Assembly: GCA_001466705.2 (NCBI GenBank)
Contig: LATX02000183.1
Coordinates: forward strand, 1 to 64,000
Reading direction: 5' to 3'
DNA from: Moniliophthora roreri
Taxonomy: Eukaryota; Basidiomycota; Agaricomycetes; Agaricales; Marasmiaceae
DNA length: 64,000 nt
The notes below the pieces were generated by a model. The model did not search any database and was not told the origin of the DNA. It was given only the letters and a program-made list of their open reading frames with translations. The position numbers and the translations under genes were made by a program. Shown one piece after another: positions 10,500 to 20,863 of the stretch; the stretch's first letter is position 1; each line of letters starts with the position of its first letter.

Positions 10500-11745
10500 T
10501 TCTCAATCGAGGCTGTAAATTACCCAGATGATACGAATCAGGCTGGCTTGGGGCTTGGGTTACAAAGAGGTTTACCCGGAACGATGTCGTGAATTGCGCA
10601 GAGACACACGGACTTCGATTATTTGACTGTGGTATGTGCGTTTACCTTGCGACCTGGATCTGCTCTCAAACTGCAAGCACCGCAGATCACATATATCCGT
10701 CGCATACGCTACTCAACTCGAAGATGACTCCACCATCCCTCTAAAACATATAAGTATCAGGAAACCAGGAACCTCGAACAAAGCATGTATCTCGGGAAGC
10801 TCCGATACTTAGTTTCCTCAACTTGGTAGAGTTGAAAGGGCAGCCACACAATTTTCTCGTTCCATCGCTCATCGGTTCGTTTGCACTTGGCAATCCGAAG
10901 GACGGCATTGTTATAGTGTTTACGACGGCAAGTCGTTGTGGACGGCTTGGCTTTTATGAGGCAGGTGCTCGAGGTATTCACCAGCAAATGCCTTTTCCAG
11001 ACCCTGAAGCTTACTTGAACCCCCTGCAGCAACTCGCATTCCTACACGACCGAAATATCGCGCATCGATGGGTAGCCCCACTCATTCTACATTGTACACC
11101 GAAAGGTGTGATGCATCGCCTTGCAGTGACATTCGATGGCAGAACATTATGATGATTGCTATACTCCAACGGAATGAACCCGCTTGTCAACTTCAGCGTG
11201 CTCCCAGCAGAGCCGAAGCATCTCGACACGTATCGACTTCGACGGAAATGTTCGCTAATATTATCATTGATTATGGAAGTAGTGTTATCTTTTCCAGTCA
11301 AGGGAATTGACAGTGGTTCATTCACGATGGTGCCTGGTTCAAGTAGCATGAGATCTACGGAAAGGACAAGACCGGGAAAACTATCCTAGTTCCTTACGAC
11401 CCATTCAAGGCAGACGTTTTGCAGATGGGTAATCTGCTTGATTTCATGTTCGGGATGGTGAGTGATTCGGAACACAATTGTCATCAGCTGTCATTTTTCG
11501 GTCAATGCTGTTTCTAGAACCACTCTTTGAGTCCTTTTACGAGGATCCTGACCAACGTCCTGATGCTCGTGCATGTCTGATCATGTGCGAAGAGTGGACT
11601 GGTACCTTGACCAGCTGCCAGCCCTTTCCATCCAAAGTGATTTGCGTCGATCGAATTACAACTCACGGTAGACATACGCGGCGAACGATCTGGGGAAGGC
11701 TCGACTATTTACGGTTAGTCGAGAGCTAGGTGGACAGGTCCCGGA
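10500..11745 (+). pseudogene. Protein-kinase-like pseudogene, copy C
   Basis: Same family as copies A and B, here on the plus strand. Pieces in order: an N-terminal block equivalent to YKPGWVGSW near 10520-10570 (out of frame), LAFLHDRNIAHR near 11030-11065 (catalytic-loop HR), DIRWQNIMM near 11132-11158 (D-x5-N of the catalytic loop, in another frame), YSNGMNPLVNFSVLPAEPKH near 11158-11220, a DFG-equivalent IIDYGSSVIF near 11262-11291, and the C-lobe motif YEDPDQRPDARAC at about 11537-11575. At least three frame changes and internal stops make it a pseudogene. It lies immediately beyond the HSE1 relic and the remains of its divergent neighbour. Confidence 0.7.
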
Positions 11746-14700
11746 CAGACTGGTAAAGGATGTATTCAGTCACGTCAGGTGTTGTACTCTATCCATTCTT
11801 GTTGTAATTCACAGTGTCGTTCCGAGGATAATACTCGAGACTACGGCTCATCCAAATCTGATGCTTACCGTTGAGCGCTAAACTGCAAGGCTCGGCATTG
11901 GATCATAAGGCGTAACTGGGTGGCGCCATTCAAAATTCCGGTCAGAATATTCGAGAAGCCAGTACAGCACCTCAGTTTAAAAGGCATGGTTTCCTGCGGG
12001 TAGCACACATGTGACTGTAGCAACAGCAGGACGATTGCTTCCTCGTTGTCATGATCCATGCATAGGTTTAAAATGTACCCTGCCAGCTTCAATAGGCAAC
12101 TATCGCTACCACTTTGGAAATGCATCTTCTCTGTGACTACACAAGCTTCCTATCGACATCCATCATCAAAGTCTTGACGCCAAACGCTTTCCAAGACGAT
12201 TACAACACAGTGTATCGTGGAAACTACGAGGCTCTGCACACCCGAACAACAAGTGCATGCGCCTTTGCATATAACGGGGTGCTGTAGCTCACACGAAGCC
12301 ATGCTTATTGCAGCTGTTGAAACGAGCTGGCTGAGCCTCCAGGAATAGAGCGTATCTGTCTCTGCGAGTCACTGGGTATCAGTGCGTTCAACAACAGTTC
12401 CGTAACCAAGATCCAGATCCTGTGACGACATCGGGATCAGCACGGATATTCGTATGCTGAAACAGTCATTCAGAGATGGACAAAAGGCTGCATGCAGTGT
12501 ATAACTCACGATCTCACTATTAGGGTCATAAAGCACCCGTTTACTAACCTCACAACGATCAATCACCTGGGAATGGAAGGTCGTTCATCAAAATTGTTGA
12601 ATGAAAGTCAATGCCACAACACAACGACTCCGAGTCGGAAATGGCTGCCGAAGAACGTACCTCAATTCATAATTGTAGTATCTCTCGAATCCAGAGCTAG
12701 TAACCATAATGATATAGCCATAGCATTCACCACCAGAAAGAGCATCTCTGCACCTTGCTCTGTCTCATGAGCAAGTACAGCTATCATGATCAATTCAGGT
12801 AAGAAGCGTACACAGCGGGAGTTGATCGGCATTCTGTAAACAAAAGTTGATCATGATCAATACTGGAGCGACGTGAACAACGTACACCAGTAACACCCAC
12901 TCAAGAATTTCAAAGATATGTAGCACCAAATGTCTGCATTGCTGTGAGCCTTGAACCCGATCGCCGTCATGCAAGTGCGGTCGAGCCTCCAAATTCCTTT
13001 TATCGATCTACACAGGTCGCGTACAGAAAATCGGTACTGGAACTGCGGGTGGGCCGGGTTTGCTGACAGTTTCTCTACCGCTGCCGCTCCTGGTGTCACT
13101 TATTGCGGAACATCTAGTGCCGTCTGCCTCGCTTAACCGTCTTGCAGGCTGCGACACAGGTTCAATTACAGTATGGAAACACCGGAGACAGTCAATAAAT
13201 TGAATACGACGTACTCGGTGATTTGTACAGCTCTATGACAATTCCGTCGTTTCTCAAACTCGGCTAAAGGAGTAGGCGGATGATATCGAATAATCATGCG
13301 AGGCCTGTGGGGACATAGGGTATCTGAGAAATGCAGGAGATGAAAATGTGCTTCATAGTGTTGCCGAGACGGGCATCCGGAAAAGCTTGACCGAGTGAAG
13401 CAGCCGAACGACCAAAAATTACTACATCACAGCATTGGTACGAATAGACCGGCGATATTGGACTTTGGGGCCATAGTTTGTTCCTACTGGCCTTTGATGG
13501 TGGTAACGGCCTGTGTAGTTGACGGAGATCAGGGCCGTGCTAAATTCGCTTGTATTCGCGGGACGCACCCTGATTCTTTTCCCCGATGAGAGGTTGTGCC
13601 CGGTTTTCAGGAATAATATCTGCCTGAAAAGCCGGAAGATGTGAGCTTTAGTTAATGTAGGAACTACACGCAGGAACCCTTTAATGAACTATTAGGTATC
13701 CCTTACATCTCCTCCAAGCCTAACCACAGACTGCTTCCAATTCCAGCAACATGTTCCCTTGCAAAAAGGCCGGTGAGAATCATGCCCTATAAGGATTCGA
13801 ATCGATAATGGAGGTGTCTAGCCGCCAGCGAGAATCGGGAGACGGGGACCAGCTTGCAAAAACGGAGGACAGAGCAGGGATTCTCCCATGAGCACAGTGC
13901 GAACCCGAAGACGTGCTGGATGCCAGTGTGCAGTCGTATTCTTGTCATTCAGCTTGCGTTCTTCAAGGTTGAGCGAGAAGGAATTTTTCCAGTCTAGCAA
14001 AGTTCGCCGTGTACGCCAAGTTGAATACGCCTTTTTTTCCATTGCTGTATGTATCAGTTGGTGAGATATTCTGCTGGAGAGACTCACCGAACCCTTTACT
14101 GCTGCGTTATCCGTGATTTTCACTAGCAGACTTCGTCGAGTCGCCATAGAAACAAAATTCCGTCCATATCGTGTTGCACCATTTGCTTTGAAAAAAAGCA
14201 ACGGCTTTAGTGATCACTTCTCTGAAAATTTGACTCCGATTCAAGAAAAGTGTGTCGCAAATTCCAAGTGTTTCGACAGTCACCACGATGTTGGCGTCAT
14301 GGCCGTGAGAACCTCCACAAAAAGTATCACCTGATAATCACATGCTACTCGCGTTCGGGAGACGCGTCCCTTATAGGCGTTTTCCTTAAGCCAATCAAAC
14401 CTTGAAAACTTTGATTATCATTTTGATCTCTGGGGGAACCATCACAAGAACTTACAGCTGGTACATTTATGAAGTAGACGTGATAAATTTAAACCAGGCA
14501 TCAACTCCGCCAGGCTTATGTGCGCTGTCTTTGGAACTGGTGATTTGAAAAAAGACTTGATTCGGAAAGGAGAACTCGCAAAAAGCTACATTCCGGTATG
14601 AGTTTGAGCAGGGTATCTCGGTACCGCATTACTCTTGTCCAAGATCAATCTATCACCATCATTGTTAAGGAACTCTATCATCAGATTCCTGTACAGTATA

Positions 14701-16291
14701 ATGAAGCTTACGAAGGGGTATGACGCTCATTGAATGATCCGGGGGTGCCTCACAAGAGTCGCTGCTCCGAGGATATGAAAGTACCCTTGGCGCTATAACG
14801 GGATCCCAATGATCATGACGCCCGAGATGGCTAGGAGTTGCGTTGCAGAAGGGCGAAGCGATATATTAACTAGACTAATCTGGCAGGACACATCAAAAAA
14901 GCTTGGGAGGGCGACGGTAAGCGACATGAGGTGGGGAAGGACTTGGAGTTGAAGTGTAAGCGACGGAGGCGATGTCTTGAAATTAAGGAAAATCAGAAGG
15001 TCAACGAGAACGATGGATAGCTGCCTTGAACGACACAATGACATACTTGGGACAACTGGTGCAGCGAGATTTTGATCTTCATGTGCCTCGTATACCTTGG
15101 GAGTGACGATCGGGCTTGTCGGGACGAAGTTTTTGAGGTGCCTCGTTAGGCGGGAGAACGTGATCCTCTGAAGTTCAGATGTTGAATTGACGCGAGTCAG
15201 GATTCTCGTACCTATCTACCTGGTATCTGCCTCGTGGAATCTTAGGTCCCAAAATCGCTTGTAACACCGCGCTGGAGTTTGAGACGGCGCCTCAACATCC
15301 TGGAGGCTAGAGCTGTACTGGTAAAGGGCTCGCCACGCCTTGCCTGATGAACAAATGAGCTTGGAGGTATCTTTAAAACGCCATTTCAAACGCCAACGTT
15401 CTGGCAATGTCGACATTTATGTCCGTGATCGACAACGTCATGGCGGTTCCTTCAGATCATTGTGCGGTGACTAGTGGGTCAGGTCGAGAGCAAGGCGTCA
15501 TCGAATCAGGTCGTTATCAAGCAGGGATGGGTAAGATATCCGAGTCCAATTGTAACCGTACGTAGAAGTGAACTCACCTTAGTTGAGATTATCATGAAGA
15601 CGACCACTACGCACAATACCATCTTTTTATGTACAAGTTCACGCCAGCGTTATGACGCCCATCGTGTTTCAGCTGAAGGGTAATATCCATTGAGGCAGGT
15701 TGCGGGATAACGGCAGGGCGGTGCTCCTCGCAGGCGCGATTAAAAAAAGAAAATCCACCCTGGGACGCCGCCTGTCACCGCGAACGACTTTAGCATTCCG
15801 GCACGACACCGGATGTAGTTCCTATTTTCCGGGACCCAAGGCTAGAAATGTCAATGAGGATCTCTGAAGAAAGAAATGGAACGGGTGTAGTGGACAAGTC
15901 CTGCACTGCATCGATATTGATGAAACCAACATCAGTGGTACCCAACAACCGAGGCTGAGAAGCAAAGGCCCAAACGCGCGATCAAAGGGATGCACAGGAT
16001 TAGCTAAGCGACGGCAGCCAACTCTGTCTTTCCAGCTCCCATCATGTTTTCTCCGCCATTGCTATATTATAATGGCTATGCCCAAATTACTCTTCTATAT
16101 AAGAAAGAATCGCGGTCCCAATTACCCGCAGTAACAGCTATCAAGTCCGCAAGAACTCAAAAAGTCCTAGCTTTCGTCATTGGATAAGCGGTAGTTAGAA
16201 AGGCCGATCCTTTTCTTCCGTCACAACTCGACTAGTCCGGTTTCCTGGGACCTTGATTTCGCTCACCATCTCCCTTCCCATCTACCCAGCA
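11746..16291. other. 4.5 kb without a supported gene
   Basis: No open frame here has a recognisable domain. The best candidate is a minus-strand frame at 13818-14201 (127 codons), which would contain a plausible intron (GTGAGT...TACAG, about 14085-14045) and reads NFVSMATRRSLLVKITDNA before it; I cannot name it and it may be a remnant. The region 14700-15400 contains only short overlapping frames. The stretch 16000-16290 just upstream of the BUD6-like gene, with the sequence CTTCTATATAAG at about 16091-16102, could be its promoter. Confidence 0.35.
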
Positions 16292-16961
16292 ATGTACTCT
16301 CAACAACCACATGCCTATTCCTCTACCACCATCTCGTCAAGAAACAGTGCCGGCTGGGCTACAGAGTCGCGTGTTGATTCGGTGAGTGCAGTGCAAAGCT
16401 GTCGGAATTCTCGGTGACTCATTGCTGTATAAAACTCTTTAACGCCATCTTATCTATTTTACCTTTCCAACATCCACTTCCTCATTTCACCATGGTCTAT
16501 ACACAGCGCAACCCCGGCGACGTACCTGCCTCAGTCCGCAATTTGCTTCTGTCGATGAAACAGTTGCAGGAGGTACTACGACAATGGAGTGTTAACCAGG
16601 CGACGGAGGGTCAAGTCAGCGATGTGTTTGTTCGGATTGGGACAGATTTCCACACAACATTGCATGCTTTTGCGTATCATCACATTGATTTGAGGTACGT
16701 TTCAGTCGTCTCATTCTGACAGATTTTAATACTCACTCACATCTTCGCTGTAGTGACATTCATTCTATTCCGACCGACCTACGTTCCGTCCTTGAACAAT
16801 GTCTCGCGGAAGATCCAAGCCCGCAAGTCTTGTCTGTCTACATGCCAGAGGTCCGACAGGTCCTCTATCGTCTTCTCAAAGGCCTCCAAGCCAGACAAGA
16901 AGTATGGCGATCCATTAGCGGTGCTCAGATGCCCATGATACCTCCCGGCTACGAACAGTGA
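16292..16961 (+). CDS. BUD6: BUD6/AIP3 N-terminal-domain protein, 161 residues
   Basis: BUD6 (Aip3) is a polarity factor that binds actin and stimulates formins at growing tips. Three exons (16292-16381, 16507-16694, 16754-16961) join in frame with GTGAGT...CAG and GTACGT...TAG introns to give 161 residues. After a Ser/Tyr-rich start, VRNLLLSMKQLQEVLRQWS, VSDVFVRIGTDF, then SDIHSIPTDLRSVLEQCL and PEVRQVLYRLLKGLQARQ follow the order of the Bud6 N-terminal domain. Known Bud6 proteins are several hundred residues longer and carry the formin- and actin-binding part at the C-terminus, which is absent. Past the TGA at 16959-16961 the same frame stays open for about 50 codons (HMRQALQKAARAFSGM...), so the gene may be truncated by a nonsense change. 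The ORF start is favoured by the splice structure; the short form could also be a genuine domain-only protein. Confidence 0.7.
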
Positions 16962-17394
16962 ACCTCAGCACCCCTACACATGCGCCAGGCCCTGCAAAAA
17001 GCTGCCCGGGCATTTTCCGGAATGACGACGCGTAACCTCACGGAGGTAGCGGAGATGTTTTCCCCCCGTTCTCTGCACGGTTGTGATCTGGTGGAGCCTG
17101 GTCCCTCGGTGCATTGAAGAAAATCAAATTTCCCGCCCCGCCCATAAAAAAAAGACATGTATTTATTTTTTTTATTCCTGTATTCCAATGCCACCTCATA
17201 CCCCAGCCTGTCTACTTACCCTCACCCTCACTCTTACCCCCGCCCATATGTTCTGTATTCTGTAAACTTTGTGTATTGTTTCCTAGACCCTTTACCCAAC
17301 ATGTCCTAATTGCTTCTCGCTTCTCATGAAATCTCGCTTGTCAAGTTTAGCCGATGACGGACAACGACATCTACCGCTCAAGAAAGTTCTGCAG

Positions 17395-17700
17395 AAGTCC
17401 TCGTGAGCGCATATAGCACATGTTTGTCGTTCGGTACTACAATCGTCCGATTTCGCAGGAAAACCATGTTGGCCGCCCAGAGGTTCGTAATTACCCACCG
17501 GTGTCTCAAGGTTCAGCCGTTTGTCGAAAACTGGCGAGCTTCGATTTCGCTACTTATCAAGTCACAGAGTCCTTATGGGCGCACAAAGCACATGTTGTCT
17601 CCGGTAGCTTACCTCTCTGGTTGCTCACGAATGGATATTCGCCGCCCAGGAATACTCAGACCGGTTTCTCAACATGAAGCCGTTGGAATAAGAACGCTAT
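17395..17700. repeat. Imperfect tandem duplication, period about 177 bp
   Basis: Words recur in order: AAAGCACATGTTGTC after AGCACATGTTTGTC, CGCCGCCCAG after GGCCGCCCAG, CCGGTTTCTCAA after CCGGTGTCTCAA, and GATACTTATCAAAG after GCTACTTATCAAG. The two halves (17395-17560 and 17572-17735) have diverged. No gene is evident in either. Confidence 0.5.
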
Positions 17701-17735
17701 TTTATACGTACAACGCGCGATACTTATCAAAGTTT

Positions 17736-18992
17736 GAACGAGGAAACGCCGCCCATGTCACCGCAGCCAATCCAAGATACGTTATTTAGGACCACCAATA
17801 ACGTGTACTCAGTTGTACAGTTGTAAGTCGCCGCTTCCATTTTTCGTTACCTCTTCCCTTCGTCCCCAACATTCAACAGCGCTCATGGAGCGCCTGGAAA
17901 AATATAACTCGGATTAGGTACATGCAAAATTATTCAACAGGCGTTGACGCGTTGACGTTTGGTTCAAATCGCGTTGCGTGTCTCGTGCATGTCTGTCCGC
18001 TACATGGGAATCACTTTTCGCACCGGTTTTAGAAAAAAAAAATCCGAGTCTGTTGAACAGAAAATTCCTCCTGATTGAGTAGCCGTTTCATTGGCACTTG
18101 GTCTGCCCAAAGGTCCCAGGTCACTCTTTATGGTCAAGTCCACGATCGGTCCAACAGCTGGCCTCCAAGCTCCAAGTCTAAAAGCGACTAATCAGGAAGG
18201 ATTTCCTTACGGCTGGAAACCAAAAAATTTTAAATTTTAAAATCAACCCTGCCTCCACGTGACTAGATTACCGCATATGGGTTATAATGATATCATCATT
18301 TTGACTCACTGTCTTGCCCCTTCGAGCGCGACAACGCGACAGTGTACACGTCTCTGCTGCTGGTGTACAATTTTCATCCCTACTACCACTGGTAGAACCC
18401 TCACGCTACCACAAAGGTACTTCTCAAGACCGTGGGAGGGGTCCATCTCTAGGGTGTGGGGAGGGACCTCTCAGTCCGTAAACCCACAAGATTGGCGCTT
18501 TGGCCTTCCACGAATCTGCTCTCCTGAAACGGTTCTCCCTGGACCAATGGAAAAAGTTTCTGGTAAACAGATTTGCCCAGAATTTGCTCGTATTTCAGAG
18601 CTTCCGGATCTCTGATACCACTGGTTTTCTCACCTTTTCTGCTGCCCTGAAAGCCTTCCTGATTGCCCTACGCTCAGTCGTCAGTCCAAGTTTTTGGACA
18701 CTTCATTTTAGCCCAACATCTTGCACTCCCGATTCGAGGTGAATCAGGATAGGTTCCATGCCGAAATCTGTCTAACAGACTCTTTTCCTCCCAAAACTGA
18801 TGTGTTTGTGGGATATAGAAGGGTGATAGAATCAAGCCTCGGAGGCGCTACTCTCAGAAGTGCTTCTCGGATCTTAGCAACTGACAGCTTGTTCCGCCGT
18901 CCATCCATCCTTGAGTATGGCGGATGATATTCAAGCTTACGGCGGTGCAACAGAAATGAAAATCAACGATATAAGTATGTATCAAGCAAGCC
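17736..18992. other. No supported gene
   Basis: Open frames at 18259-18615 and 18500-18742 carry no recognised motif. A palindromic AT run (AAATTTTAAATTTTAAAA, about 18226-18243) is present. Confidence 0.4.
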
Positions 18993-18995
18993 TTG

Positions 18996-20344
18996 TTAGA
19001 AGGACCGTCCCCGATTAAGAACTATAGCTTTGACCACCAAACGCAAATGATCTGCTCTTCCCTTGATGTTCCGCATTATCTGGTCCATCACCCGCTCCAA
19101 GCACGAGTACTCCTCGTAATTCCCTCTACGCATTCCTAAAAGTCGGCCACGAGACAGATTATGGATCAGCTTCTCGAACATGGCGGAACATTCACGAGCG
19201 CTGGGACGTTGATCTGGATCCTCGACGATGGAAAAAAATAGCGGCTCAAGGAATTTCATGGACTATAGACAACGACTTGAACATGATCCGCAAATCCACA
19301 ATTTGCGTAAATCTCACCTTTCCAAATACGAAGTGGAGGAGTATTCCGAGCTGAAGGACGTCTGCTTTGAAGGAATCATGAAGAGCTAGAACCGTTTCGC
19401 CTGTTTCTTCGTCTATAGTATGAAACTCGGGTAGTATAGTAGGGGCTCCATCGTTAATAAACCAAAGTATGCCCCTCTTTATTCGGGAACATAATGCTAT
19501 TTCCAAAGTCAATCATATGGTAGCGGACGTGAACGTCAATTCGGTCGAGATGTTTTGGCTCGGATGGAAGAACCATATCAAAGAAAATGAAATTGATCAG
19601 TGGATTCATTCCGTTAGGATAAAGCGATCTATCCATCATAACATCACCCCAACGAATGTCCCTGATAGACTTCCTTAGAACAGAATAGGTGGTGTTAACT
19701 GTCTGCGCTCACCGATGAGCAACGTTACGCCCATGTAGGAAAACAAGCTGCCGCAGAGAAACGGTTAGTGATAACAATCCTCCCTACAGAGAATATTACC
19801 TCAAACATCTGTCGAATGAAGGTGAGGCCTTCTACCACGAGCGGAAACGGAGGGATGAAGGCATCTCGTTGCCATTTCGAAAACCAGAATAGTGCCATCA
19901 TCATGATTTTTCAGTGTAAAGGAATGGTGGAATAGTGGACAAGGATTGTGAGGGTGATCTCGCAATTCCGGGGATGACAGTAGATTTAAAATCTCCACTT
20001 CTTGTGAAACTTGTATTCGACGGCACCATATGTTTGAGGGCAACAAGGCACCCGTCCTTGACTCGGACAGCGCCCACAATGGGATAATCAATCTTGCACA
20101 AGATTAGAAGAGGGCGATACGGGACTAAGTGATAACGCACCGCAACTGAATCATCATATCATTCGTATCTCTTACGTCCGCTTGACAGGACCTTCTCCGG
20201 AGTGAGGCCCTCCGCAACCCAAGACCCCACCCAGCCTAGCTCTTACCGCCTGCGCAGTTAATAACCTTTCTCGAGTATGTATGCATAATTTTGGGTCCAT
20301 ACGCGCTCGACGGGGAGAAGCTTGAAAGGATCATCTTTGGACAT
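18996..20344 (-). pseudogene. Protein-kinase-like pseudogene, copy B
   Basis: The best-preserved of the kinase-family relics. From an ATG at 20344 it reads MSKDDPFKLLPVERVW, then the family block with three in-frame stops (after EKGY, in RRR-ELGWVGSW and in KRYE-YDDSVA), a GTGCGT...CAAG intron, a block with CLVALKHMVPS (candidate beta-3 lysine), a second intron near 19700, then RDIRWGDVMMD (catalytic loop with the N position replaced by D), LYPNGMNPLINF, YHMIDFGNSIMF (DFG), LHDSFKADVLQLG and the C-lobe VEDPDQRPSAREC, ending LRLVVKAIVLNRGRSF at about 18996. Apart from the N-terminal stops the rest is largely open, so the inactivation may be recent or the start may lie further in. The Asn-to-Asp change in the catalytic loop would by itself damage metal binding. 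Confidence 0.7.
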
Positions 20345-20863
20345 TGTGGTGGTAAGGAGAAAAGCTGCGCCGCGATTGCTGAAACGATTCTTCTCGCGAG
20401 GGTCGCGACTCTACTAGCTTCTTAAACGGAATGGTTTATCTGGGAGAGGGTTCTTCTGTATACTCTCTCCTTCATCTCGACTTTCAATATCCCAGTCGAA
20501 ACCCAGTCGAAACAGTCAAAACGGCCTACAGGCCTCGAATCTAGAGGTAATGTCATCCCCGCTGCTCCTATATGAAATTTGGATTTCGCGTCCATTGCAA
20601 TATACAACTGGAAGATACAGTCCAAAGAGGAGAAAGCAAGACTAGCTCGGCCTTCAAAAGTTCAAGAAGTGAAGGAGTGGAGAACTGAGCTACTGAGTGA
20701 GTCGACGTCTGTCAACACCGCTCAGAGCGCTTCGCCAGAAATCGTGATAATTCATCAGGTATACATGCAAAGTCATTCAATGCGTAACGTGTCGTTTACG
20801 AATAATAACCCATTCCTTTCCATCCTGGGTATCTGGTTTGGTATCCTTCAACCACGACGAATC

